Shown here: positions 13,201 to 24,305 of the stretch, one piece after another
How the letters are laid out: each line of letters opens with the position of its first letter
Position numbering within the stretch: position 1 is the stretch's first letter
Assembly (NCBI GenBank): GCA_905331475.1
Contig: CAJNYU010000118.1
Coordinates: 1-64,000 of the forward strand
Length of the DNA: 64,000 nucleotides
Reading direction: 5' to 3'
From: Rotaria socialis
Taxonomy: Eukaryota > Rotifera > Eurotatoria > Philodinida > Philodinidae
Notes under the pieces: model-generated
Databases searched by the model: none
The model's input: only the letters and a program-made list of their open reading frames with translations
Told to the model about the DNA's origin: nothing
Program-made: the position numbers and the translations under genes

Positions 13201-15795
13201 TTAGTTCAAATGAGATGACTAGTCTTTTATGTTGTCTTACTTGATGACAAACTCCACCATGACGACATGGATTCGGTGTACAACGGTCAAACATTTCACA
13301 AGCATCTACAAGTACACCGTGATTAATAGCAGTTCCTGTTCTCGGTCGACTTGCATCTGGTCTTAGAAGAGTTAGATTTGTTATTAAATCTCTTGGTAAT
13401 ATTTGTATTCCACTCATAACTAATTGTCTTATACAACCAACAAAACCATTCATGGTTGTTTCGCGATTTAATTGATCACCATTTGAACTAAATGTAAATC
13501 GATCAGTTGTTGATAAATTATTGCGTGTAAACGATAATTCAGGTTCATAATCAACTGTTATATTGAAACGAAATTGTGTTAATAGAATACTTATTTCATG
13601 CCATTGACCATCATTTAAATTATCTAAAGACGAAACTGTTTGATTAAAACTAAAACTAAAACTATTCTAATTTACCTCGACGATGACGAACAGTTCGTTT
13701 GTTTCCACCTAATTGTAGAGTACAAGCTAATTGTCCTTCATCAAGAAACAACTTTTACAGAAAAAAAGAAAAAGAAATCAAATATAGATCTAGTTATTTT
13801 ATTATCATCAATCGAGTCTTACTCGTAAAAAATCTTGATCAGGTACGTCGTTGATACCAACTATTAAATACCTTGGTTCCGATAAGTTTGTATAAAATAA
13901 AATTCCATTTGGTTCAAATGTACGCATTTGAAAACTTAGATCAATAGATGTTGCACCCGGTTTACGAAATATTTCAAGATAAGAATCAAATGATTTGAAT
14001 GTATATGGATGCATATTCATTGAATCATCCTAAAGATTAAAAGAAGAATAAATTGTTATATCACAATAATGGCAATTATTATTGTGTATAAGCATGCTTG
14101 GGCACAACTCATAAAAAAGGCAATATTCTCATCATGCATGAGCACAGCAGCTGGGATTATGAATTAAAAAAATATTTATATACGTATTTTCCTCACATTT
14201 TGATCTAAATCTAAAAAAGTAAATTGTTGCTATTATTAGTTTATACATTCTTTTTTGATAAAAAATAATAATGAAAATCGTTGAGAAAAATATTTTTAAA
14301 CGTACTTCACACATTGCTTCAGAGCTAAGTCTTCCTTGTTCAAGACCATAGAATGGATTTTGTCGTTCTAAATTTTGTAATATATCCAAAATAGAATTTG
14401 TTGATGGGCTGACATAGAGAACATTTTCTAAGCAGCCTTGAAAATTTCGTCGTACATTTATTCCGCGCTCCATATGATTAGGTGCTCCACCAACATAAAG
14501 CTAGAAAAAATAAAAATGTATTTCTCTACTAATCGGAAAGACAAGGTTTAATCAAATTCCTGGAACTAATTCTATTTGTTTTCAGACAACTATAACTTAA
14601 ATCGATATAAAAATTAAAACGCTACACAATTATTGGTATCATGAGTTTAATTCGAGAAGTTTGTTTCGCGATAAATTATTTTAATGTATCTTAACGTTCA
14701 ATTTTATTTGTAAACTTTATTAGTAAATAAAACATAAATTTTCTTACTTTTCCATCGAGATCTAATCCATTAAATGCACTTTGTGACTGTGCCTGTACAA
14801 CTATTTGATCAATTTTTACCGAAATATTTTTCGTATAACGTATAATAGCTAAATCATGCCATTGATAATCATCCAGTACACTGCCGACTTGAATTAGTGT
14901 TGCACCTGAACGTTCTGGAATTGAACCCAAATCTATTCCAACAAATATACTTCCATCGCGTAGTTCAACACTTAAAAAATCATTATTTTGTGTTCCTTTA
15001 GCATAAAATAATAGTCCATTCGGATAATTTGTTTTAAAACGTAAACGGAGTTCATCTTGTCTATTATGTAATGGAATAAAAGTTGCATCGTAATAAGCAA
15101 TTGTTTGTCCATCAAAATTAAATGATGAAGATGCTAAACAATAAAAATTAATTTAGAAAAAATCTAACTAAAATAAAATAAATCTGCGTACTAAATGGAC
15201 AACCATAGATTTCAACACGCATTGAAATAAAATTATTCCATTGTCTTGGATTAAAACGTATATACCGCGCTATAATTGGATCTGTGAGATTATTTCTTAC
15301 AGTACCATCATCATTTTTATTACCAGCAAAATTCTAAAATAATTCAAACGAGTTTCTTCTTGTTACACTATTCTATCATAACAACAAACCACAATAATTT
15401 TATCTTCACTTGTGTAATAAAACCAATTATGACCATTATCAGAATACATGATATTAAATAGTGTGACATATTCTTTTGCTGCACGACGACCTTGAGTTGC
15501 AAATCCCGTTACATAGTATCGAGCACCGAGATCCACATATAAATATTGATCTGCATCCATGTAAGCAGGTCGCCAAGCTTTAAAAGAAAGAAAATTTAAT
15601 AATTTCAAGCTAAACATTATGAAAGAAATAAAAACAAACCATAACGGCCATTTAACCGAGCAGTAAAAGGTTCTCGACCTTCTACAAAAGATGAAGCAAA
15701 AAAAGCCGAATTTGAAATTCTACCGGATTCAACACCTAAAGCTGGTGGTCTTTTGCAAGGACTATAAATATCAGCTGATGTAAGACAATGGAAAC
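10284..15795 (-). CDS. Contactin-associated protein / neurexin IV (Caspr family), first exon missing
   Basis: Type I membrane adhesion receptor; relatives organise septate or paranodal junctions with contactin and protein 4.1. Exons read from 15795 downward give a discoidin (F5/8C) domain (15795-15190, starting SPCKRPPALGVESG), two laminin-G domains (about 15140-13240), an EGF repeat (CTPNPCRHGGVC), a fibrinogen-like module (12920-12280, with WWIGRTNQTMDYWGGS), a third laminin-G, a second EGF (CQSSPCLNGGRCNERWSTYDC), a fourth laminin-G (11250-10750), a transmembrane helix (INLGITLGVAVSVVILIVIG) and a short tail. The tail has the band-4.1-binding juxtamembrane type of motif (HKSRKSGQYKTKEDQGADQA) and ends EAKEWYF, a PDZ ligand like vertebrate Caspr2 (recalled as ending EWLI). 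Stop codon at 10284-10286. The signal-peptide exon should join in phase 1 upstream of 15795; I could not find it between 15.8 and 17.1 kb. Domain order is complete otherwise. Confidence 0.9.
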
Positions 15796-17083
15796 CTAAA
15801 AATCAATATTTTATTTTAAAATAGTTAATTCAAAAAAAAAACGAACTCGGAATGATATGTAGAAAAACGAAACAAGAAAACAATTGTGTTGACGAAATGA
15901 TTACCATAGTTTATACTAATTAATTACGAAGATTCTTGTTTTGATAATATATAAATAAGCTCAATTCAAATATCACCGTTTGACCATTACAATATAAATC
16001 AAATTGAAACAAGCCAAAATAATAACTATTCTCTAGAAAATTTTATCTGACACGAGCAAGGTCATCGTATAGAATTAACTGACCGTTTCCTGAAAACATT
16101 GATTGGTCATCTTTTTCTTTCTTTACCGTTTGATTAATCATACCTTTCTTATTTTTTAAAACAGAACAACCGAGTGATGTCACTAGTGTATAGCAAATAT
16201 GTAAATACAGATTAAATCATTTTTTATTATATTCTGGAGTAAAATATAAAAACATGTTCAAAACAATGAAAGTAATAGTATAATCGATAGAAAACTAGCA
16301 AAGTCTGGATTAAAGAGAAAAAAAGCACAAAATTCAAGAAAAAAACGGTGTGAAAAATGTACATGCAGTAAAAAAACAAAGCAATTAAGAAGTAATTACA
16401 TATTTACACTATTCAAATCATTGAAAAATCATATAATTGTAAAAAATTAATACGCTTAATACTATGAACAATAAATATAACAGATCAAGCATTGCGTCAT
16501 GATTTTTTATAGGAACAATAATAAAATATGCAAACCTTTTAGTAATTTCTTTTACATGAAAATAAAATATCAAGGGACCAAGATCAAAAAAAACAGTTCA
16601 CTTTTTTTTCTGAGTGAATTAAAGCAAGGTTTATCTCGATGCACAATAGAGCTAATTTGACAGTTGAGTCTAATTAGGATTTGTGAGAATTCTATGAATT
16701 TTGTAACAATCGTGTCTAGAAATAAAAATCTCGTGACACGCTGATATTTCTCTGAATTCTTCTCAATCGAACTCGTAGGGTAATCGATACCAACATGGCT
16801 GTGTTGATGTTTCTATCAAACTCATATATGTATCGAGATATAAAATATAAAGTTCCTTGCTAAAATTGAAATCTGGCATTTTGATTATTCAGAAAAAATT
16901 CGGTTAGATTTAAAATAAAAGAATGAACTGATTTTTTTTTAAAAGGTCCTAATCTCCATTGATTTTAGAAGACCATGAGTTTCTAGGCAAGACAATTATG
17001 AAGTAGAGAGCAAGACAAAAACGATTCACGACTGAAACAGTAAAATAATTACAATTGTAATTGAATCAATGTGACAGTGACGC
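15796..17083. other. Stretch between Caspr exon and hypothetical gene
   Basis: AT-rich. I searched the minus strand for a start codon plus hydrophobic leader and a phase-1 donor for the Caspr gene and found none convincing. No repeats with clear ends. Confidence 0.4.
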
Positions 17084-20000
17084 TTATCGTTTATTGAGGT
17101 AGCCGTTAGTTGCATCTGTAAATAAGCAATTGATACTGTTTAGATAAATATGGTTAGAGAGATTTTTTTAAAATTACTTTCTACAATTTTTTTATTGATT
17201 TGATCGATTGCCCAATCTTTTGGGAAATCCAATTCCTGCGTAGAAATTTAGTGTAAAAAATGAAACAAAAAGTATGTTAACAGTGATATCAATTTTAAAT
17301 GATTTATACTATTTAAGAAAACGATCGTAAATTCTTACTTGGCAAACTTGAGATGGCTTGTCTTCTAATGAACGATTCGGACACACGCCTTGTATGCAAG
17401 ACAACGAACCAATATTTTTTAGATTTATTCCAATTGGATCACACCGATTTTGAGTGTTAGAACATTCAGCGATACCGTTGTTGGCTATGACTCTTTCTAT
17501 GGAGTTCATTATCTTATCCTGTCAAATAGATTCGATATATTTCGAATAAATAAATTACCTATACTTTATTTTTTAAAAGTCGCGCTTTTGTTGTAGTTGC
17601 TTTAAGCACGATATTCATTATTTTTAGCTACATAAAAGTCTATTAGTAAACCGAGAGTGCTTTTGTTACTTTTTCCTTTTCCACAGTGGAAGAGAGAACG
17701 AAACAAAAATATCTTCTCATGATGTCATGTCGCTTTGGTCGAATATTTATTTATTTATTGACTGTCTGCATAAGGTGAGAAATAATGAAGCGAAAAGAAG
17801 TTCTTCCTTATCAATTTGTTGATCCAATACTCAAATTCGTTATTATTTCTCTACTAATATCTTTCCTATTATCAAAAAATAACTAAGAATAAAAAGACGA
17901 TGTTGTTTGATTCAATTAAATTAGTCTGCAATTTTGTCATATATTAAACAATTAGCTTAGACATAATTTTGTGGAAGCGCAGGTGGAAATAAATAATCAA
18001 TGCATGAGTAAAACACTACGACGAAGATCATATTTCAATTTTCATTGAAAACTTTTTATTTATTTCGAGCTTTCGACAGTTATCAATTGTCATCATCAGG
18101 AAATAGCAACGCAAAAAAACAAGTACAACTATATATAACAATACATAAAAGAAATATACATGTGTTAGTTTATAGATCAAAGATAACACTTTTACAAATT
18201 GAAACATTGAAATTAATTCGAATTAATTTAAAAAAGGGTGTGAGTATGTTTTCACAAAGAGATATACACCCACACCCACGCCCTCGTTGCTCAATTGATT
18301 GGCTAAATTAATTTGAAATATTTTTACTTTTAGACAATTTTCACAATATTATAGGCATCACGATCTCGTGAGAGAAAATAATATATACGCTAAGATTAAA
18401 TGTAGGATTGGGGTTTGTCTTCTATTGCATATTCAATTTATTTCATAAATATCATGAATGACAGTGCAAACAATTAATCGTTTTCTTATCAACATATTTA
18501 TAACTGCGAGTTGAAGAATTTTTCCTAGACGTTTTTTAGAATGTGACCAATATTTTGACTACATCCCACGGAGAAAATTTTTTCGAAAAACCGCGCTAAT
18601 CACCGGTCAAAAAAGCCGCGGTTTCAGCCGGTATTTTCGAATAGCGAAAGTCAGACCATCTATGCGTATCTCTAACACCGCCCAGAACCGCGGTTTTAGA
18701 GATACGCATAAATGGCCTGACTTTCGCGGTTTTGAAAACCGCGGTTTCAGGCGGTATTTTTGAAACGCATAAATGATCTGACTCCCGCGGTTTTCAAAAC
18801 CGATAAAAAAAACGCGGTTTTGGGTGGTTTTTTTGAAACGCATTAATGGTCTGACAACCGTTATATCCAAAAACCGCTTCAAACCGCGGTTTTTTCGATA
18901 GACTAGACTCAACAGGAGCAGGTGTGTCGACCATAACCTGTACCTTGAAGGTTTCAGATGTGGCGCCCTTCGAGGGGCTGTGTAGTGAACTCTCCCGAGC
19001 TCCATTTCCACAAAGTGTCTTTGTAGAGTTGTTATATTATGTATGCGACATAAGTAAAATTTGCCAGAATTTGTGGGGCACGACATCTCGAATGTCCTTA
19101 CAGATTCCTTGACACTTTGATATGCACCGCGGTTCCTCACATGCAAACCGCGGTTTTCTGAAACGCGGTTATTATCGAGTACACCGCGGTTATTATCGAG
19201 TACACCGCGGTTTGGAAAACCGTTGAAAACCGCTATAATGAAAACTGCGGTTATGAGTGTGCATACCGCGGTTTGTCTTGAACGCAGTTTGAAAAACCGC
19301 TGATAACCGCGGTTTTAAATGGGATCAAAATAATACTGCGGTGTTCTCGGATCAAACCGCGGTTTTGTATAATTTTTTTTCCGTGGGTTGAGAACAATCT
19401 TGAGTGAATAAACTGACGATAGTATCAGACATGACTTTATAAGATTATGGCATCCATATATTTCACAATCATCTCTACGCACATAATTCTTATTGATCAT
19501 GTGAGTCATAACTTTGCACGATAATTTATTGTTCAATTTATGCCTTCGAATTTAATTTCGTCAGACATTGATAGTTTCACAGCAAAAAAAAGTTAGCATT
19601 AACTTATGATTTTGAAAACAATTTTCACGTAAAAGAACTATAAAAAAAGAAAGTTAATTCAATGTTAAGAACAAGCACTGTATCACAGATAAACATACAT
19701 GTATTAAATAACAGAAAAAAAAGATAACATTCACATAACATAAATAAAAATAAGAAACTACTGTACTTTACACACCGGTACGTGCAATTGAACCCTCCAA
19801 TAACCTCAAATTCTTCTTATATAAGAAGAAACTTGATTTGTTGAATATCTATCAAGCATTAACACAAACAGGCAAAAACTTAGAAAATCGCTTTTAAATA
19901 CTCAGAAAGGGATATTTCTTCTACAAAAACCAATTTTCTTGCATTTTCTCAAACATCATGAATGAATCACAATCGCGGTTCCAATTGGAGCGTGTAAATG

Positions 20001-21835
20001 CGTTTTTCCAAATCTTTGTCTGTTTGATTGGTTGTATCAAGACTAAACTGATTCACTTGATCTGTTAGTATCAGTAACCAATAATATCAAAGAATCATCA
20101 GTCCCTGATCGCAATTGTATTGCTTTAGGTCTGATGTTTCTATCTTTTTAGTACGCTACATCATTAGGATGTAGTCGTACTGCTTCAAAAAAAAGTGGAT
20201 ACAGATTTTAGGCATATAATCTGCATCCACTGTTGGATTAAAGTCGTCATGATGACGATATTTTCCTCCTTAATTCCCTTGCTTAATGGGATATCACTCT
20301 ACTAGACTTTGGGATGTGCAGTGCCTGTGTAAATACTGAAAACTTGATCGCCGACTACACCAACAGTATGCTCAGTGGTGCACCGACTACACTGATGGCG
20401 CGCCCAAGGGAACACCGGTCACACTGTAATCAGTGTCACTGGCACCGGTGTCATTGAAGCACTGATGATCAGTGAGCCACTGACACACAGACAACTTTTT
20501 ATTGACTGAAGTCTTTAGTCAATCAGAAACATATCGGTGCCGTCAGCGTCCCTATCTTCAGTGTTCAGTAACACCGCTGACAGCGTGGGCGGTGTTCCAC
20601 TGCGCTCACCGTCGGCGTTCTCAGTGCTCCACTGGACACACCATCGGTGCAAGTCGGTGGTCAGTACACCGATACTGCACATCCCTAGCTAGACTTCATC
20701 AGTCCAATCAGAAGTTTGAACATGGAGCGTATGTAATAGGATCTGGACGCGAGTGAATTCGAGTCCAGTTCAAAATTCTTCTTTGTTTGGATATTATTTT
20801 GTCTAATATTAATGCTTAAACGATTTGCTTGATATAAATTCATCTTGGCTTGGATTTATTTTGTTTAATATTAATGTTTAAATGATTTGTTTGATATTTA
20901 GATTGATGTAAGCTGTTATAAAATTTTGTAAGTTTGATATTAATTTGAACGGTTCAACTGAAATATTGAGTTTCATTGATACCTAGGTCGAGTATTACGG
21001 CTACCAGAAACGGTCGTATAGGGCCGTAAACGTTAACGTATACTGCCGTTTCCTGCCGTTTCTCATCGTAAATGGCCGTAACTTGACGTTTTGGTATGCA
21101 CCGTATTACGGCGGTAATTAATCGTGTCGTAAACGATTACTAACGACCGTAATGTGGTCGGATATTTCCGTATACGATCGTTTATGGCACGATACAGACT
21201 ACCGTAATACGGTGCATACCAAACGGCCGTAAATTATGGTCAAACGGTCGTGTACAACACAAGTTGATCGACCTGGGTAGAAATAAAACACAAAACTTCT
21301 GAAATATCTGCTTACAAGAATTTGATGTTCAATTTGTTGTGTATTTGATTCTTCTGTAAAATCAAATTCCTGCGAATATAAATCAAAAATTTTCAGTGAA
21401 TATAAGTCCAATGAAATATACTTTTTCGTCGATCGAAATCTTTTCATCAATGTTTGTTTCATGAATGAATGGGAGAATCTTTATGTAAAAAATTAATTAA
21501 ATAGAAATAAAGCGCTGTTGTTGACAATATAAAAACGTACCCAATGATTTAGGTCGATATCTGCAGTACTGCGAGTTTGCAACGTATTCCATCTCGGAGT
21601 AGCTGAAAACTGTATTAAGAAACAGTGAAACTGGTTAAAAATATATTTTTGAAGATACCTTTAATATTGCTAAATTCGTTGGTTGTCCGACCATCATATT
21701 TTCTCTCGCACGTTGCATATGACTGAGTGCTGGATTTGTATAATCAGTAAGATTTGCAGCAAACAGTATTATACTATTTTCGATCCCATCAATTTCTAAA
21801 TTGATTTTAGTTTCGACCTCCGAAACACCAGCCAT
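17084..21835 (-). CDS. Unrecognised 189-aa protein, six exons, one transposon-filled intron
   Basis: I do not recognise this family. Six exons join in frame: 21659-21835, 21541-21609, 21316-21369, 17339-17518, 17178-17235 and 17084-17115, each bounded by GT and AG. The first four introns are phase 0, the last phase 1. The protein starts MAGVSEVETKINLEIDGIEN, has a hydrophilic middle with LQTRSTADIDLNHWEFDFTE, and a C-terminal part with five cysteines (AECSNTQNRCDP, then SCIQGVCP and QVCQ). It ends NGYLNKR. No signal peptide or membrane helix is evident. The third intron is 3.8 kb and holds three short transposons. The link across that intron rests on matching phase and sequence continuity only; exons 4-6 could belong to another gene. 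A TTTTAG acceptor-like site lies about 11 bases before the ATG. Confidence 0.5.
18563..19390. mobile_element. Non-autonomous DNA transposon packed with AAACCGCGGTTT palindromes
   Basis: The ends form an imperfect terminal inverted repeat: CATCCCACGGAGAAAATTTT on the left, and the right end reads CAACCCACGGAAAAAAAATT on the minus strand. Between them lie many copies of the self-complementary word AACCGCGGTT, intact or with one change, mostly at 18590-18900 and 19125-19375. A central stretch of about 200 bp (18905-19120) lacks the word. A hairpin with arms of about 30 bp is formed by AGTCAGACCATCTATGCGTA (about 18648) and its near-complement at about 18690-18725. No transposase frame; open frames here are by-products of the repeat. 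No clear target duplication was found, so the superfamily is open. It lies in the long intron of the hypothetical gene. Confidence 0.75.
20310..20688. mobile_element. hAT-type MITE with 8-bp target duplication CTAGACTT
   Basis: The left end TGGGATGTGCAGTGCC and the right end, read on the minus strand as TAGGGATGTGCAGT, form terminal inverted repeats. The element is flanked by CTAGACTT at 20302-20309 and again at 20689-20696, an 8-bp direct repeat as made by hAT (and P) transposases; the TIR start also suits hAT. The 379-bp body is clearly more GC-rich than its surroundings and is made of short recurring words in both orientations (CACCG/CGGTG, CACTGA/TCAGTG), likely transposase-binding sites. 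No coding capacity. Confidence 0.85.
20781..20915. repeat. Two-copy tandem repeat, about 70 bp
   Basis: Two adjacent diverged copies share TTGGATTTATTTTG, then TAATATTAATG, then AAACGATTTG (AAATGATTTG in the second copy). They lie in the long intron between the hAT MITE and the next element. Confidence 0.6.
20981..21279. mobile_element. MITE with CC(C/T)AGGTCGA ends and TACGG/CCGTA motif array
   Basis: The left end TACCTAGGTCGAGTATTACG and the right end, read on the minus strand as TACCCAGGTCGAT, are inverted repeats. The 299-bp body holds many copies of the words CCGTAA/TTACGG and CGGTCGTA/TACGACCG in both orientations, plus a longer inverted pair around GGTATGCACCGTATTACGG (about 21093 and 21200). 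No coding capacity and no convincing target duplication. The terminal ten bases match the element at 32.57 kb. Confidence 0.75.
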
Positions 21836-22931
21836 CTTGATAGTTCTAAAAGTGTAACGAACTAATTTATTTCATTGAAAGATACGTATAAGAAAAAAAA
21901 CTGTATTTATTTTTCTATATTTTCGAAATCGAAAAATACCCAGACAAAGAACATCTTACTCACATAATTTCTCTCTCTTACTCTTAAAATATATAATATA
22001 GTATACGCGTCGAAGCTATTTGATCTCCATGTGCTATGAATAGTATGAATCATCAGTGTTTCTCTTATTTTTCAAGAGTTCACGTACTAAGTTTAAATAT
22101 GTTTCATGTATCGTGATTTGCGACACAATGTACGACACATGCGACACATTCTGAAAACGTTTTCTAGAGCCCACTAGCCAGAAATTTTTTAAACTTTTAT
22201 CAAAAAGATCATGATAATTTTTTCGATTTTGGTCTATCGAACAGTTTCATTTCTGAAAACTCAAACAGGCCAGATCTTGAGATCTATCCAGTCTCGAGTC
22301 GATCCGGTTTTTACCAGACCATTTTCGGGTAGTCCCACTTAGATCAATGGCCAAGATAGGCATTCTCTCGGCTAATTATTAATCGAGAAATAATCTAAAA
22401 AATATTTAAATGAAAACACATAACTTTCGTGTGTTCAATCGAGTTATCTGTGTAGGACCTTTTACGCAAAAAGAAAGGGTGAATCGATAGTCGACACGCA
22501 GAACGAGACAAATGTTTTAGCGACACTTTCTGTTGCAACATATTTTCAACACTGAACCTGCGACACATTTAAATTTAGTGTGCATGAAAAAATAGATTTC
22601 AGCGAATGTTACCAACGTGTCCACATTCGTTTGGTCAAATATAAAAGTACAGCTTTGCAATTGGTAAACACTTATTTTCTGCCTTTTTTTCTCGTCTCTG
22701 GAAGAAAAAGAAATATGTCCGATTTCTTTTGTTCTTTGTAATAAAATTTAAAAACAATAAAGTTGACAATAAACATAAAAGAAAAACGAAGTATGCAAAA
22801 AAACAAAAGAAAATCGTCTGTCTTCATTGAAAACATTCGAGAATATGTTAAGTGTAGAAATATGCCAGACGACATTTTTCTAGTCTTAATTTTCCTAATA
22901 TGCTAAATCTAAACGACATAATATATTGTTA
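21836..22931. other. Intergenic stretch without recognised gene
   Basis: AT-rich. 22270-22330 carries CTCGAGTCGATCCGG and TTCGGGTAGTCCCAC, resembling pieces of the 32.57-kb element (GGGTAGTCCCG), so a decayed fragment of that family may be here. Confidence 0.35.
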
Positions 22932-22937
22932 GTATTG

Positions 22938-23185
22938 GACATATCACCCCGGACCGGTTTTGAAGGGTATGTTGTCGGTGAATAAAAAAATAGCTTATTC
23001 GGGTTCAGCGTGGTCAGTAACTTCGTTTCCGTTGAGATCTCGAGAGGGTACCTCTGACTACAAGCCAAAAACATTTTTACAAAATTCAATGGTAAAACAA
23101 CGTACAGAACAGAACAAAAAAACATATATCGCACTGGATTCGAACCAGTATCGCGTTATGTGTCATATGTATCTGTTAACCAAAA
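22938..23185 (-). repeat. tRNA-related (SINE-like) repeat, copy 1 of an inverted pair
   Basis: On the minus strand the 5' part contains ACTGGTTCGAATCCAGT, a perfect T-arm and B-box (GGTTCGAATCC), followed by GCGATA. It continues into a tail of about 200 bp that matches copy 2 (23715-23985) in the opposite orientation, with shared blocks such as GTACGTTGTTTTACCA and TATTCACCGACAACATACC. The A-box region is degraded. The two copies look about 80-85% alike by eye. Confidence 0.65.
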
Positions 23186-23714
23186 GTAGAAAACAGGACA
23201 ATAAAAATTTCTATTAAATTAGATAGAATTTCTTGTGATTGACTATTGATATAAAGATAATCTAAAAGTTGATAACAGATAGTGTAAAATTCAACAAAAT
23301 ACAAATTCCTTGTAAAATGTTTTATCAACTCATTTTTTGACAGACATTGAAACTAATATTAGTACTTAACTTATGTGATGATTCATGTCTCAGTTTCGAA
23401 ATTATTCGCTGTCTATTCGAGATTGAAATCAGTGAAGCAAACTATTACTTTTTTCCTTATTATGTTTTGTACTCTTCGAACAGAAAAATGAATCAACATT
23501 AAAAATAAAAATTTATTTATTGGTCACAATGTTGTTTCGATTTTTCTTGATACAAATAGACGAAGACATATTGAAAAAGAATTGATCAATTCAAATACGT
23601 CTGCTTGAGTTACAAGATCCTGTCTTATGATGATAGCTGATGATATTGTATTTGAATATAGACTCAGTGAAATTAAGATTGAATAATAAATTAATGACAA
23701 CGTGCGAGACAGAA

Positions 23715-23985
23715 CAGAATAAGAATAATTCGCATATAGCTCTGAGCGGCGTAAGACCGTCGATAATGCGATACTGGCTCGAATCCAGTGCGATATATAT
23801 TTTTTGTTCTGTTCCGTACGTTGTTTTACCACCGAATTTTGTAAAAATATTTTTGGCTTGTGGTCAGAGGTACTCTCTCGATATCTCAACGAGGGCAGAA
23901 GTTACTGACCACACTGAATCCGAATATGTTCTTTTTATTCACCGACAACATACCGTTCAAAACCACTTTAGGGTGATATGCTTGA
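23715..23985 (+). repeat. tRNA-related (SINE-like) repeat, copy 2 of an inverted pair
   Basis: Starts with a tRNA-like head of about 70 bp: TAGCTCTGAGCGG fits an A-box with one extra base, and GGCTCGAATCC a B-box with one change, sitting in a 5-bp T-stem (ACTGG/CCAGT) and followed by GCGATA. The tail runs through CACTGAATCCGAATATG to the end at GGGTGATATG. No poly(A) tail. The outer ends of both copies agree (CATATCACC read outward-in), so the pair could instead be the long terminal arms of one foldback element of about 1.05 kb. Confidence 0.65.
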
Positions 23986-24013
23986 ATTTAATGAGTGAAT
24001 GTGTATTTTTGAT

Positions 24014-24305
24014 CCCAGATGGATCGTTCCGGTCACCAAATACTGTAGGAACCGACCGTGAAAATGCGGAAAAATCACCATGTTCAGGAGGAAAACACGG
24101 GAAGTCGTTGGAGCGTGGAAGCAATATTCTGGTCGGAAAAGTTTTGGAGTTTTTCCCGATGATTTACTGTCGGTTCCTGCCGGAAAGCACTGAAAATTGA
24201 CCGGGATCCAGCGGAAAAATCCTGGAATTTTCGGTTGGAATACTGCTTCCACCTTCCAGCGATTTCCGGTCGTTTCCCGCCGTGCCGCCACGATATGGGA
24301 TTTCA
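24014..24305 (-). mobile_element. Decayed copy of the 32.57-kb MITE family
   Basis: Starting at CCCAGATGGATCGTTCCGG, the sequence follows the reverse complement of 32566-32861: TTCCGGTCACC, AAAACACGGGAA, then TGGAAGCA-TATTC, and later CCTGCC-GAAAGCACTG. A self-complementary interior (GTGGAAGCAATATTC near 24113 and GAATACTGCTTCCAC near 24240) gives a foldback. The right terminus is not conserved, so the end is approximate. Confidence 0.6.

Noticed and set aside
18607-19146. Long open frame (about 179 codons, minus strand) inside the palindrome-rich element
   Set aside because: Its composition simply reflects repeated AACCGCGG words (recurring RLKPRF-like strings); no start context, exon structure or known motif.
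23640-24200. 186-codon open frame on the plus strand
   Set aside because: It runs through the tRNA-like repeat and into the adjacent MITE copy; the similarity to a minus-strand frame at 22.9-23.1 kb is explained by the inverted repeat, not by a gene.
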